Shown here: positions 43,386 through 55,671 of the stretch, piece after piece
Layout of the letters: the number at the start of each line of letters is the position of its first letter
Position numbering within the stretch: position 1 is the first letter of the stretch
Assembly: GCF_000219625.1 (NCBI RefSeq)
Contig: NC_018202.1
Span: 496,001-560,000, forward strand
Direction of reading: 5' to 3'
Length of the DNA stretch: 64,000 nucleotides
From: Zymoseptoria tritici IPO323
Lineage: Eukaryota; Ascomycota; Dothideomycetes; Mycosphaerellales; Mycosphaerellaceae
Notes under the pieces: generated by a model
Seen by the model: only the letters and a program-made list of their open reading frames with translations
Databases searched by the model: none
What the model was told of the DNA's origin: nothing
Position numbers and translations under genes: made by a program

Positions 43386-43725
43386 CCCAGGTGGAATTCC
43401 GCTTTTGATTATACCTTATCTTTACCTACTACTAATATAGATAATAGTAGTATACTATTACTACCTTAACGACGAAGGGTAAGAGTAATTACTATAAAGA
43501 GGAAACTCTATATATTTCGGTATCTACTATAATATATATAACCGCCGGCGCGTAGTATACCGTATCTACTATCTAGCGGTCTATTAGTACGATTAATAGC
43601 TAGGTACCGAGTAGATACTCGTTATAAGGAGTAGTATATACCGACTTTAACCCCGAAATTCTAGGTAGGATTCGTATAAGTAGTAGCTCGGTAGACTTAA
43701 GTTTCGTTGTACTAGATCTAGGCCA
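43386..43725. repeat. Short RIP-mutated (TA-rich) block
   Basis: The 340 bases are nearly free of CA/TG and full of TA, TAG and TAATA, with sharp edges against normal sequence on both sides. The original element cannot be recognised. No ORF is kept. Confidence 0.6.
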
Positions 43726-43964
43726 GGGAAACCACGACGAGTACGAAGATTACTGGACCGCTGGCACCAATCGCATCCTAGGTCTGGCTCATACTCGCAG
43801 CCATATGCCTACATGCCGCATGTAACTTTCTGGCGGGTTCCTACAGCGGGAGATGACAATCTCGAGCTGCGATCCGAATACTCTCGCATTACCTGGTTGC
43901 AGAAGGGCCCGAAAATCGACTCGATCACTTGACTTCTCATCTTTCAGCACAGCATCACGACGAT

Positions 43965-44140
43965 ATGGTTGACCCGCCTTAGCACAGCCATGTTGACCAC
44001 GAACATGCAATCCGCGATATCCAGCTATGTTAACTACGAACATGCGGTCTACGATACCTACGGCACCCACCAGAGAGGTAATCGCTCTCGCCACAGCCAT
44101 GTTGACCACGAACATGCGATCTGCGATACCCACGGCACCC
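43965..44140 (+). repeat. About 55-70-bp imperfect repeats (ATGTTGACCACGAACATGC)
   Basis: The motif ATGTTGACCACGAACATGC recurs three times (near 43990, 44030 and 44100). The middle copy carries C-to-T changes (ATGTTAACTACGAACATGC). The spacers share ATCTGCGATACC and GGCACCCA elements. Confidence 0.65.
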
Positions 44141-44355
44141 AGCACGACCTTTACTTTCACTTTCACGATTGACACTGTCACAGTAAGATGCACAAACCTC
44201 GCATCGTCGACACGTCTCTTTGCTCGGCCCTTTCAAGGTCTCTTTGCTCGGCCCTTTCAAGGTCTCTTTGCTACAATCATCAATGTTTTAGCGCTGACCT
44301 TCACGACATCAGCTACTATGGCCATCGACATGTGCTTCGCTCTGGCGAAGTTCTT

Positions 44356-45125
44356 ACATGTAACGAGACTAGAGGCGACTACCAAAGGTCTATAGAACCA
44401 CATCGTTGCCCACAACATGTTCGTAACGATTCGACAAATCTCATCAGGATCGTGTCGACATTGGCGCGTATCCTAATCTTTTAAAGCGGTTCCAAGCGAG
44501 CAAAGAGAACGACGGCCTCCAGTATGCGATTTATCACCTCCCAAGCGAGCAAAGAGAACGACGGCCTCTAGTATGCGATTTATCACCTCCCAATCAGCAG
44601 AGAGGTGATCGCTCTCGACATTGCCGCGTATCTTGATCTTTCAAAGCGGTTCCAAGCGAGCAAAGAGAACGACGGCCTCCAGTATGCGACTTATCACCTC
44701 CCAAGGGGCATAGCTCGGTCCACGGCACTGCACCTCTTGCCATGACCATCGTCCAAGGAACAACTTGTCAAGCAGCTCCAAGCGAGCAAAGAGAACGAAG
44801 GCCTCCAGTATGCGACTTATTACCTCCCAAGGGGCATAGCTCGGTCCACGGCACTGCACCTCTTGCCATGACCATCGTCCAAGGAACAACTTGTCAAGCA
44901 GTTACAAGCGAGCAAAGAGAACGACGGCCTCCAGTATGCGACTTATCACCTCCTAATCAGCAGAGATGTGATCGCTCTCGCCAACGGCGAAGCCAATACA
45001 GTACAAATTTCGGTGTGGGAGGCTTTACTTCACCTGGAATTCGTCATTTGAGGGGCGTTTTGCCTCTCAGTCGCGTCGCCGTTTTGAAACCCTGCAGAGT
45101 TGTCCAGTGGCGTGGCTAGTAGAGT
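44356..45125 (+). repeat. Dispersed repeat R2, expanded copy with five internal units
   Basis: Its start and end match R2 copy A (5150-5520). Between them a core of about 50 bp (AAGCGAGCAAAGAGAACGAC, then GGCCTCCAGTATGCGA) is present five times from 44489 to 44955. Twice a GGGGCATAGCTCGGTCCACG spacer follows. Minus-strand ORFs inside (FLGRWSWQEVQCRGPSYAPW, twice) are simply products of the repeat. It has gained more than 400 bases relative to copy A. Confidence 0.7.
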
Positions 45126-45129
45126 GTCT

Positions 45130-46090
45130 CGCGAGATGAGATAAGATTCTCGGACCGAACGCAACGAGGCACGACATTGCTACGTTTCCGAGAAAGTGTG
45201 CGACTGTGGCCAGGTCAACCAAGTCGTCACGACCGATCCGCACTGCTCCAGTTCAGTGCAGCTAATACACCGGGTCCAAACTGCTATGCTTCGACGGCTG
45301 AATGTCATAGTTGACGATGCTTCCTCGCAGACATAACGCGGTCCACATTGACGAATGCGGGACGACCAGTGAGCGCATCCGCATCCTCCGCCCAGCCTCT
45401 CCACACTGACACCTTTTCGCAGTAACATCGTCGCGCAGTACTCTCCCGATCATATCAACCCTCGGGAATTCGGCTTGGACGTTCCAACGCCAGAGCTTCA
45501 AATTCCGACCTACGAATTGACATCGCGCACCGTTCAGAAACCTAAACACTCTGTCATCGCACCCGCTGCGACGAGCGGTCAAGGGCATTTCAAAAGCGTT
45601 AAGGGCCACCAAGATCAAGCACGAGCCCCCCTTTTTGAGGCATCCAAAAATCTGCCGTCGCCAATACAGGCTTGCTCGCGCAATCTGACCGCAACAACAT
45701 TGGCCGTCGAGCGACACACACTTACCCATCAAGTACGCCGAGCAAAAGCAAGATCGCCGCAGCGACGCCATTGTCCGCGAGGTTAACGACGACGGCTAAC
45801 TATTTCCCGCCACTACTTTCTGAGCTGAGCCCGACGTCTGTTCTGCATTGCCGAGCATTCGAGACGGCGGGATGGTTTTTTACCAGAGCGAGTTGTTCCA
45901 CGCCATCTACAGATCCCCGTGAATTAGGCCATTGCGACAAGGCCGCAAATCAAAGGTGATCGACTCTGCTTCATCCACCATCCCTCACTGCATTAACGAG
46001 TTCATCGACCACCTCAAAGCCATCCACCCTTCGTCCACCATCTCAAATCCATCAACGACCTTATCCACTACCCGAAGGCCATACTTGCAC
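45130..46090. other. No gene recognised
   Basis: Long overlapping ORFs on both strands around 45262-45786 have no recognisable domain. The plus-strand one (VPTPELQIPTYELTSRTVQK) reads more like protein. The end of the interval (45960-46090) is a CATCAACGA-rich leader-like stretch before the ATG at 46098. Confidence 0.25.
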
Positions 46091-46097
46091 CACGCAA

Positions 46098-46720
46098 TGC
46101 CCGACAGAAACCGGAAACGCGATCAAGACGGCGATGACAGCGACACAATCATGGACGTCGATCATGTCTTCTCGCTCTTCAGGCGAGACTCAGACCACGT
46201 CCGTATTCCGAAAGAGTAAATCCAAACGGCGAGGACGTTGGAGTTGTTTCACAGCAAGCTTGAGGCAATGCTGAGTGACGAGGTCGCCGTTACGAGGAAG
46301 CTGAAGTGGGAAACTGAGTCTTCCAAGGCGTCGATGCGGTCAGAGCTGATACAGCTGACGAAGATGACAGTGGCAACACCAACGGTCTCGTCGCCCACCA
46401 ATCGTTGATGTCCGGCGGAGATGTCGCACATTCACGGCACCAAGCGTGCCCACTCTCCCGGTCAGCTTAGCCCAGCTCCACCCCGCCAACAAGCTTCGCA
46501 TCACGGAGGGAACGGTGGCTCCTGTATTCGAGGTACCATCAGTCCCATGAAGCAGTTCCACTTTGCGAACACTGCGCAGGCCGCCAGAACAAACCTCAGT
46601 TAGCGGACACAAACTTCACTTGACATCCTCCAAGACTTAAGCCGGATCTGCAAGGTCTCTGCAAGTCTCCTCTTCATCACCGAGATGGCGCCTAAGTCAT
46701 CCATCCCAGCAACGTACACA
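46098..46720 (+). pseudogene. Unknown helical protein broken by stops
   Basis: From ATG at 46098 one frame reads RNRKRDQDGDDSDTIMDVDH and VFSLFRRDSDHVRIPKE, then TAA at 46217-46219 (a fitting CAA), IQTARTLELFHSKLEAMLSD, TRKLKWETESSKASMRSELI, then TGA, HGTKRAHSPGQLSPAPP, TAG, TSLDILQDLSRICK. The register is kept for about 200 codons across three stops. That fits a pseudogene with a nuclear-type acidic N-terminus, an alpha-helical middle and a Pro-rich tail. No family is recognised. Repeat R1 copy C follows directly, and the two may belong to one duplicated unit. Confidence 0.4.
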
Positions 46721-46960
46721 GTCGTCCGGCGAAAGCTTTAGCGACGAACTCAGCTAGCCCCTTGAATACTCTCAGCCTGCAGCACAAATCAACAACGACC
46801 AGATTCAGCAGGCTGTCAAGTCTCACAAAGAGAGAGTATGTTTCAATACAGCATTATCGTGTCCGCTAGATTCCGTGTCTGATCTTCACCTCCACCTTCA
46901 GTCCCAAGCCCGCCGTGCAGAACGTGAACATGCTATCCGAGCCGAGCGGAAGAAAAACCT
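46702..46960 (+). repeat. Dispersed repeat R1, copy C
   Basis: This is the least mutated R1 copy (GTCGTCCGGCGAAAGCTTTA to GCCGAGCGGAAG). The frame reading QARRAEREHAIRAERKKNLA at its end is an Arg/Glu-rich helix, continued beyond the repeat to about 47000. Confidence 0.7.
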
Positions 46961-47289
46961 CGCACGTATTGCGAAGCGCAAGACAGAATGCGAGCGGAAG
47001 TATGAGGAAAACCGGTGGGTCGTCCGAACAAGCGAGCGATCAAGTGGAGATCGTCAAGGGCATGAAAGCCGGCGGCGCGTCATTTGGAGATCCTTAACGA
47101 GCGGACAGTGGAGACTGTCAAGGTCATGGAAGCCAGGGGTGTCCCTCAGAGCCCACTCACTCCATAAGACTCAGCGGCATTTTGGTCGGCAGTCCACTTT
47201 AATGGACGAGCACTGAACATCACAAGCTACCCGAGCCTACCTCCTGAAGCAGCAGATCAGCTGTGTACTCCTCCAATCCCGATAAGATC

Positions 47290-49232
47290 GTCGTCGCTCC
47301 TTACTTGACCCGATTCACCGAGTAGGGACTTCGACCTCTCCGATCCTACCGCAAAGTTCGATCCGACAATTGGCCTGCGATAGACCTTCTCGATCTTGTT
47401 CGCCTGTTCCGTCTCGGGCAGAATTGCAATGACGCGCTGGCTTTAATCGTTTCCCTTCGGACGCCTGCACCAAGCAATACCAGATCCCGAGAAGCTGCCG
47501 GCAATAGGTAAGAGGAAGACCATGACCATTCCGAGAAAGAGCTTCAAGAACGCCCGAGTCCTGAACAAGGCGCCTATGAGGAGCAAGGTGTTGTAGAGTT
47601 ATCGAAGCAGAGATAGGTTGATGCTAGGTGAGTCCAACACGCAATACAGCTACTGCACACTTCATCCCTGGTAATTGAAGTGCTAACGACATCGACTATG
47701 CCGGCAGCGACAGCCAGGCTGCCCAGTTCGAGGGCAACGCAGATGGCTTCGGCAGCGACAGCGACAACGACAGTGAGAGCGACAGCGATGGCGACGGCGA
47801 TGTTGCTCCTAATGATGCTGGTCCTAATGATCTTGATGCCGACACCGAGTCGATCCAAACCTCACGATCCAACGGGGTTGCGCGACATACTGTTCCCGAG
47901 AAGCGCCGGCAGTCTTCCTCTGTATCACCTTCCATGTACTCAAACAAGCGCCAACGCCGCGGAAGTGACGCAGATCCTACGCTCCTGTCCGGGCAAGTTC
48001 CGAATCCCGGAAACCACACCCCAAGCTTGTCCATCGTGGGGGATGGGAATGAATAGGATGTGCCTAGCGAGATCTCCCAAGATGCTGCAGGGGATCCGTT
48101 TGCACAACCGGAGTTCGAGCTGAACCCCGTCTTGGCCGAAGACGAGGCATACTCGAGCTCTCTACATGAGACAAAGGCTTCAATCCTAATCCTTGAGCAG
48201 TCGAAGCTTTCCCAAGAGCACGCCGACCCAGAATCTAAAGACGATCTAGTCCCTGCAGACATTGCAAAGGCAGCGAGTGCAATAAACCTTGACCACTCGA
48301 CCCGTTCCACGCAGCATGCGGCGTCGGGAAAACACCCAGCATGCCAGGTCCACAAGGTCCTGCCAAATAAGGCAAGCTTATCAAATCTCATGCGACACTC
48401 GACTGCAGCACTCTCTCAGCACGACTCAGCTTCAGTTCCGGCACTCTCACAGCACGACTCGACTGCAGCTATCATCCTGCAGGTTCAACCTGTCGGGTCG
48501 ACTTCCTCCGCTCGGGATTTTACATATGTGCTGGAAAACCTGCTTTCGACTGACGAAATCAAGAGTGCAACAACCCCTTCTCATCCCGTCAGAGTGTGCC
48601 GCAAGCTCACGGACTACACTCCGACGCTGTAGGCCGCTGAATCACTATGCACCAGACGCGGTGCCGAACATTCTGCTCCCAATGTGTGACGGTGCCCATT
48701 GGGTCCTTGTGGCACCGATGGAAATCTGACAGATCCGAGTCTACTGTTTCTGCGAGCAGCTCAGACTGAAAACAGAAATGTGGGTTATCGACCAAGAATG
48801 TCTCCAACAGGTCGACACAACAAGTCGCGGCGTCTTCACTATCCTGAATGCCGCTCACTTCGGCAACGACATCTCGAACGGCGAAGATGTCAAGGTCGAC
48901 ACCTTGGTAGTGCGACGGGTGCTTGCTGCTGTGCTCCACGCCAACTCTCAAGAGATCGCAGTTAACCATCTACAGTTTAGGAGATCCGGAAGTGCCCGAA
49001 GCACAGTCTCTCTCAGCCGCTCGGCATGCCCAAAACCCGTCGCAGATTGAAAAAGCTTCGAAAACAGGAACGCAACCGCCGCATCGCCCCGACACAATCC
49101 CTACTGACCTTAAAGCGGCTAGACGCTACGCTCATTCAAACAGAAGCACGCTCCGACACAGGATTCAGTGCCGAGATCTACGATACTGTCGTGACCCTCG
49201 GGGACAGCAGCAACGCCGTGCGAAAGCTATAA
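47290..49232 (+). pseudogene. Ulp1/C48 (SUMO-protease-like) pseudogene, Cys and Asp lost
   Basis: An N-terminal frame (47290-47630) reads SYRKVRSDNWPAIDLLDLVR and LFRLGQNCNDALALIVSL with TAG stops. An intron-like gap (GTGAGT) follows, then an acidic region (GFGSDSDNDSESDSDGDGD) and a disordered stretch to 48630. After a frameshift the catalytic part reads PNILLPMCDGAHWVLVAP (His at 48697-48699), TGA, FCEQLRLKTEMWVIDQECLQ, Q, VDTTSRGVFTILNA. The homologue at 62 kb has ILDSF and NCGVF here. The piece holding the Asp is deleted and the nucleophile Cys is replaced by CGC (Arg) at 48826-48828. The C-terminus (LKKLRKQERNRR) is a coiled coil. A working protein would remove SUMO-like modifiers. This copy cannot. 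Confidence 0.65.
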
Positions 49233-49259
49233 TGGCTGCCGTGCTAGGCCTCGACCCGG

Positions 49260-50297
49260 TATAGCTGCAGACTAGATGCAGACAATCGATCGCAGAATAG
49301 GAGGACTCTCGCGTTCGCTTGGATCAGCAGAGAAATGAGGGCTATGCAAAAGCGCTCGAATAATAAAGGACATGTGGAGTGCTGTTCACCACATGCGTAA
49401 TAGGCACGAGCGGCACGACGTTTCTGGCCGGCACCCGTCCAAGATTGTAGTCCTGTGCTTGTCCTTCTACCGGTGGGTGGCGGTGACTGGGCGAAACCAT
49501 GGCGAAACAGTAAGCACTGGCTCCCAAAAGTAATGGAAAGTGGAGGAAACAATGCCTGCGAGATAGCTTAGCTGCAGGATTGTATGTCGTGTACTACCGT
49601 CCTATGCAGGTCCGTAGGATTTCGTGCAGACGTCTACATATGCATGCGTCCGCGGCGTCTGTTCTACGCCACCGCCGTGCATCCCAGCTATAAGTCCTGC
49701 GGCAAAAGTACCCGTGCGTAGCCCGAGCTGGGCGCATTGCTCGCGGTGCACTGATCAGTCTTTGCTCTGGGGTCGCAGTGCGGTCGTTCTCCCATTGCGG
49801 TGTTCGCGATGGTATCAACGATCTCTCGGACGAGTGATCGGCACTGTTGCGACCACTACGGCGGGGACGATCTGCTCTGCCGATGACCCGACCACCGCCT
49901 CCATCTATCTCATGTCGACATGTGTTACGGCGACGAGGCAATATCTGGTCTATACGATCAGCACGGTTACCAACTCGTAGCCGTGCCCAGCCGCGTCCAA
50001 TTCACGTGCATCTTTACCTTGCATTATACCTTCTGACCCTGCACTCCCGACTTTTGCTGGCACACTTGCACGCCGCTGCCAACTTTCCTCGCACCTCAGA
50101 CCACCTAACGTCGTCGGTATGCCACCGCTTCAGCTCTCTGTTCCGCCCGTCGAGATATTTCCGCCCGACTCTACCCCTGTCGAAACCCTTCGGGCGGGAA
50201 GCGGCACACAGTAGAGATTCATGTCTCAGCATAGTAACACGACCCACTCCGACGCAGAGTCTGGTTACCGCAACCACGTGGGCGACATGCTACCCGG
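49260..50297. other. Mostly no gene; possible start of the gene split by the copia insertion
   Basis: 49260-50110 shows only unsupported ORFs. An ATG at 50119 opens a frame (MPPLQLSVPPVEIFPPDSTP) with one TAG, running up to the target site CCCGG at 50293-50297. It may be the N-terminus of the nucleotidyltransferase-like pseudogene found after the element at 57.3 kb, but the reading after the insertion is not clean. Confidence 0.3.
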
Positions 50298-50418
50298 TGT
50301 TGAAATACGGTGGCTGGCAATGGCTGGCTAGCTCCAAATGGTGTATATTAGTAATATCTCTCTCTTGTTAGTAGTTAGTTCTTCAATAGATCACTCTATT
50401 AATCATACATTTTCAACA
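50298..50418 (+). repeat. 5' LTR of the copia element
   Basis: It starts TG, ends CA and has the short inverted ends TGTTGAAA/TTTTCAACA. It keeps TG at its start, whereas the 3' LTR start is changed to TA. Confidence 0.92.
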
Positions 50419-50433
50419 GGTTATAAGCCCGGG
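50419..50433 (+). other. Primer-binding site (initiator-Met half-tRNA type)
   Basis: GGTTATAAGCCCGGG directly follows the LTR. Apart from one G-to-A change it resembles the complement of the anticodon-loop part of initiator tRNA-Met (GGTTATGAGCCC). That internal half-tRNA priming site is used by several copia elements. Confidence 0.55.
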
Positions 50434-50544
50434 TTTTGCGCATAACACATTATTGTTGTTATTATTTATATACTCTACTATACGCTTATACCGTTATACT
50501 ACCGAATTTAAGATAACACCTTATTAAAACCCTAGAATTAATGG

Positions 50545-53500
50545 CCTCGGTTACGGATTTACCCGCCACCGCTTAAAATTAAGAGGCTAGGCATAGCTAG
50601 CGTAAAAAACCTCTTACGCTAAAATTACTAGCTATTTTAATTAATACTTATACTAACCTCCTTACTTTATAACAAAATCAAACGCTAATATAGATACTAG
50701 ACGAGACATAAAAGGCACTACCTCCTCCTTACGAAAGAGATATAACGTATAGCTCGTATCCTTCTTCGATTCCCTCTACGTTAATCTTCGACCTTACCGT
50801 TATCGTTACCTCCTTCGAAGCCGTCTACGCCTTAAGAAACCCTTACCTAGACGCCTCCTTACTAAACGCTCCTTCCCGTATATCGTCGAAATAATATAAG
50901 AAGAAGTCGCCGCCGGTAAGCTCCTAAAGCTCGACATCGATCTAATCCCTTTTAGATACGAATCCGACTTTAAACCCTCGAAGCGACATCGTAAGGAATA
51001 CGGATCTCCGTCTCTAAGAGTAGTCGCCCTCGATATACCCGATCCTCTATCGCCTACCCTTCGAGACTTCTTTAGACTCGTTCCCCTTATACTACCTACT
51101 CTATGTCTTCGGGTCGATAAAGATAGAGAAGACGAATAATACCTTTATTTCTCTCGAGCCGAATCCGTACCGCCGTATAAAGGATACGATCTTCCGATAT
51201 ACTAAACTCGTAAGATCCTTCGAAGACTATTAGAACTATCGAACTCCTTTCCGATTATACGACTATATCTTTAGCTCCGGTAGCCGATAAACCGCTAACC
51301 CTATTAGTCCCTCTCCTAGAGGAGAAAGACGACTAGGTCCTCTAGAGCGATAAGATCTAGAATTAACTTATCGCCTTTAGCTATAGTGCTATTATTAAGA
51401 TAGATAAGCTAGAGAATAACGCTACGTTACTATACGAAGGCCCGGACTAGGTTAAATACTAACGGGATTTTAGAGATAAGTAAGAGCGCGCTATAGGTGT
51501 TATCCGAGATCGCTATAGATATAACGCTAAACAACTTATTCTCGATATAGAAGAGAAGACCTTCTCTCCCTTTAGCGCGCTTAGTACTCTACGCGAGCAT
51601 TTCGCGAAGGGCGGAGCTAGCGAATTCGCTCGAATCTTAACCCTCTAGAATCTAATTACGATAGATAAGGCTAAGGGCATCGGTTACTACGGTTCTAAGA
51701 TTATAGAAGACTATAGAATCGCTTCGCCGAGATTAATTCCTCCTTAAAGATACTAGAGCCGTACGTAGTCTAGAAGTTTATTACTAGATTACCGGAAACC
51801 TTCGAACCGTTTATTATATCGTTTAACTAAACTAATAAGCTTATTCCGAAAACCGTAAACAACGCTATAACTATCGCTACTATATCCCTTAGAGAAGCTA
51901 TATCCGCCGTAGAAGACTTCGAAAGTCGTCGAGTCGCTACGAACGCCGGAGAGGAACTCGGACTATATAGTAGTGCTCGGCGAGCCGCGTCTACGAGACG
52001 CTCTATACCTCGCGATTAGTATAAATACTACAAACGTCGTTACCGAGGAGAATACTTCTCGCTAAATCTAGATAAGGCACCCGAATAGTAGAAGAAGTAG
52101 TAATAGGGAGACTCTTACGAGTCGAAGAAACGTAAGGCTAACGACGGAGAAGAAACGTATCTTAACTATCGACCCGCTAGAAAGGATAATTCCTATAGAA
52201 TCTTACTAACTAGTAACCTCGCCTTTACGAGCAACTCGTCCGGCGAATCCTTCGCTTTTTATAAAGGCTTAAATATATTTAATACTTAGGTTATCGACTC
52301 CGGCTATATATCCTACCTTATCGGAAGAAAGGATATCTTTATATTAATAACGCCTATTAAGGGTTATACCTCTTACGGCATAGGTAGCAACGCTATTAGC
52401 CCTTCTTATATTAGTAACATTCGGATACCTACTAAAGTTAACAGCAAACTATACTAGCTAAACATCTCGAACGTTAAATACTTACCTTAAGCGGGGGTAA
52501 ATCTCCTCTCTCTCGAGATAATTTAGCCTCTCTTCGACAACATCCGCCCCTTTAAGAACGGTATGTCCTTTATTAAAGGAAACCGAGCATTTAATACTAT
52601 ATTTAATAGTAGCTTACTTATCCTCGATACCCTTCCTACTTAACTAATACTAGGAGAAGACTTCTACCTCGCTACGTACGAAGTATAAGCTAGCTAGTCG
52701 TAGCTCTAGTACGAGCGTATAGGACATCTCGGCGAATAGAGCCTATAACGCCTTCGTTAGATAACTACTAGTATAGAACATAACCGTCTTAATAGGCTAT
52801 ATCTCTATAAATTATACGTTATAGGCCGTTTTTACGCTAAACTATATTACGGACACATTAAACCTTCCGAAAAGAAACTCGAGCTACTCTATTTAGACTT
52901 AAAATACGGCCTAAGAAACACGCCTAGATACGACAAATTAAGATACTAGCTTACTATTATTAACGACTTTACGACGAACACCGACTATAAACCGTACGAA
53001 CACGTCCGAGATGTACTTAGTTACCTTTAATACTATCTAAATCGGTACGAGACAGATGTATTTAAGTGTCGCCGTATTCGCCTTAACTAAGGTAGCGAGT
53101 TCTTTATAACGCTGTTTAAAACGTTCTACTATAGCGCTAGAATCGAGCTCGAATTTACCTCTACGGAACAGAGCTAATTAAATAGTCTCGCCGAAGTCGT
53201 AAATAAGATTATTCTCGAGAAACTCGAACTAACGATATACGCCGGTAACATTACGTAGAAATAGTAGCCCGCCGTTGTTTAATTAATAGCCTACCTACGT
53301 AATCGTTCCCCTAATTCGAAGTATAGAATTACCGGCTACGAAGCCTTCTATAGCGAACGGCCAGACCTATTAAACATTCGAAAACTAGGCTCGAAAGCCT
53401 ATTGCCTTACAAAAGAAGCTAAGGACCGCCTAGGTTATATCGACCGTATAGAGATTAGGTAGCTTCTTAGTTTTAAGGGCAACCGCTAATACCTTATTAT

Positions 53501-55660
53501 CTGTCCGCATTAGAAAGAGCCTCGCTAGGTTTAAAATGTCGTGTTTAAAGAACACCGTAAACACGTCCGAATCCCGGAATCTAAAAGCGATACGAGTAAA
53601 GATAAGGCTCCTCCGCCTAAGCGTATAGAACGCCCTATTAGACTCCTTAGTCCGGTTTAACGTTCTAGGCCTATACTAATTTTATTACTAATTTTATTAA
53701 CCGCCGCTCTAGGGGGAGAGAAAATAGATAAATTAGCGGACAATAAAAGCGACGATAATCTAACTCCTCCTCCTCCGTCGCCGCCTAAAATAACACTAAC
53801 GCCTCCGCGAGGGCAAACTCCTTCGTCTTCTAAAATAACACTAACGCCTCCGCGAGAGCTAATACCTCCGCGAGAGCTAACGCCCCCGCCGCCTCCGCTA
53901 GTAGAAACTATTAACGGCGTTCTTCTAGAAGGAATAAAGCGACAACGGTAGAAGAACTTACTCTTCCCTAAAGCTAAATACGCCCTATTCTACGTACGTA
54001 CGAATCCCTTAACGAAGACTCTCGACTAGTATCCTACCCTATAGCAAATAATAATATATACGTTTCTCGCTACTACCGCCGCGGCCTTTAAACCCTTTAA
54101 GCCGCGAACTATACCGGAAGCGAAGAATAGTATATACTAGTCTAAATAGTATAGCGCTATAGGCGAGGAAGTTAAGTCTCTACGGAAAAATAAGACCTAG
54201 CGATTAAAGAAGCGCTCCTAAGTTACTTCGACCGCGAATATCCTACTAGGGAGATAGGTCTTTAAGCTTAAACGAGGACCGAACGGCGAGATCCTTAAGT
54301 AGAAGGCTAGATAGGTTATTAAAGGATATAAATAAGAAGAGGGCTCAGACTACACCGAGACCTTCGTATCTATTATTAAACTAATAAGCTATAAGGCTAT
54401 CTTTACTATTACCGCCGTACTAGACTACGAGATCGAACAGATAGACGTTAAGACTACCTTCCTCTACGGGCTTATTAAGGACACCGTCTACGTCGAACAG
54501 CCGGACGTTTATCTACTTAATCGTACTCTTTACGGCCTTAAATAGTCCCCTCGAACCTAGTACGAGACATTAACCGCCTACTTTAAGAAGATCGGGTTTA
54601 AGCTACTCGACGCCGATATTAGCGTCTTTATCCGAGACAATATCTTTATCGCGGTATACGTTAATAATCTACTTATCGTTAGGCCTTTAAAGAAAGAGAT
54701 TAGCGGCATTAAAGCCTAGCTCTCGAAGAGATTTAAAATATCGGACCTTAGCCCCTACGCCTACTACCTCGGAATAACTATACGAAGAGACCGCGTTAAC
54801 CGAAAGATCTACCTTAGCTAATAGGCCTATATTAAGAAGTTCCTCCGCGACTATAATATATAGGAATAGAAAGTAAAGACTACGCCTATAGATTCGTCCA
54901 TAAAAATCGAACTAGTAGAAGAAGGGTACACCGCTTTAGATAAACTACGTAAGAAATACTAATCGGTAGTAGGATTACTAATGTACGCTATACTTAGAAC
55001 ACGCCTAGATATCGCCTACTTAGTATCTATCGTTAGTCGGTTCTACGCTAACCCTACGGAAACGTACTAGAAGCTCGTTAAGCGGATTATAGCCTACCTT
55101 CGTTATACTATTTAATTCGAACTTATGTTTTAGGGAGACCTACGACTACTAAGCGGGTATATAGACGCCGACTAGGCTAGAGACATCGAGATACGCCGCT
55201 CTACGTTAGGCTAGATATTTAGCCTTAGTAGCGGAGCTATTAGCTAGTCGTCTAAACGATAGACGAGGGTAGCGCTATCGATAGTCGAAGTAGAATATAT
55301 AGGACAAACGTAGGCTACGAAAGAAGCTATCTAGTTAAAGTCGCTACTTAATTAACTCCTTCCCGAAGGAAATTAAGGACTATAAGCGACGATTATATAC
55401 TACGATAACTAAGGCGCGATAGTACTCGCGAAGAACCCCGCTTTCTATTCTCGATTAAAACACTTTAGCGTAGACACTTACTTTATCCGCGAGCGGGTAT
55501 AAGAAGGAGATGTCGAGCTAGTATAGGTCGAGACTAAGAAGATAATAGCGGACGGCCTTACTAAACCGCTTCTAAACCGACAATTCTACGTATTTCGGAA
55601 GGCTATCGGATTATTACTCCCGTCTACGGTAGTAATACTAAAGTAGCTAGAAGACATAAA
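50545..55660 (+). pseudogene. Copia Gag-Pol polyprotein, RIP-destroyed
   Basis: Gag-like sequence lies at about 51400-52000 (REHFAKGGASEFARI). The protease motif VIDSGYISYLI is at 52290-52320. A pre-integrase motif ERIGHLGE follows near 52715. The integrase reads LDLKYGL, IINDFT, LN-stop-GSEFF and NSLAEVVNKIILEK (52900-53220). Reverse transcriptase runs from YVEQPDVYLLNRTLYGLK through AVYVNNLLIV at 54651-54677 to LRTRLDIAYLVSIVSRFY. RNase H has YIDADWARDIEIRRSTLGW, VEVEYIG and KHFSVDTYFIRE (55150-55500). The catalytic YVDD is YVNN, as expected if GATGAT became AATAAT. The frame ends near 55660. The 5' part (50545-51350) is readable in mixed frames only. Confidence 0.85.
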
Positions 55661-55671
55661 ATAAGTTAGCC

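Noticed and set aside
44489..44955. Repeats separated by spacers, CRISPR-like at first sight
   Set aside because: The spacers are themselves repeated and belong to dispersed repeat R2.
45262..45786. Long ORFs on both strands
   Set aside because: Neither strand shows a recognisable domain or a clear coding bias by eye, so no gene is called.
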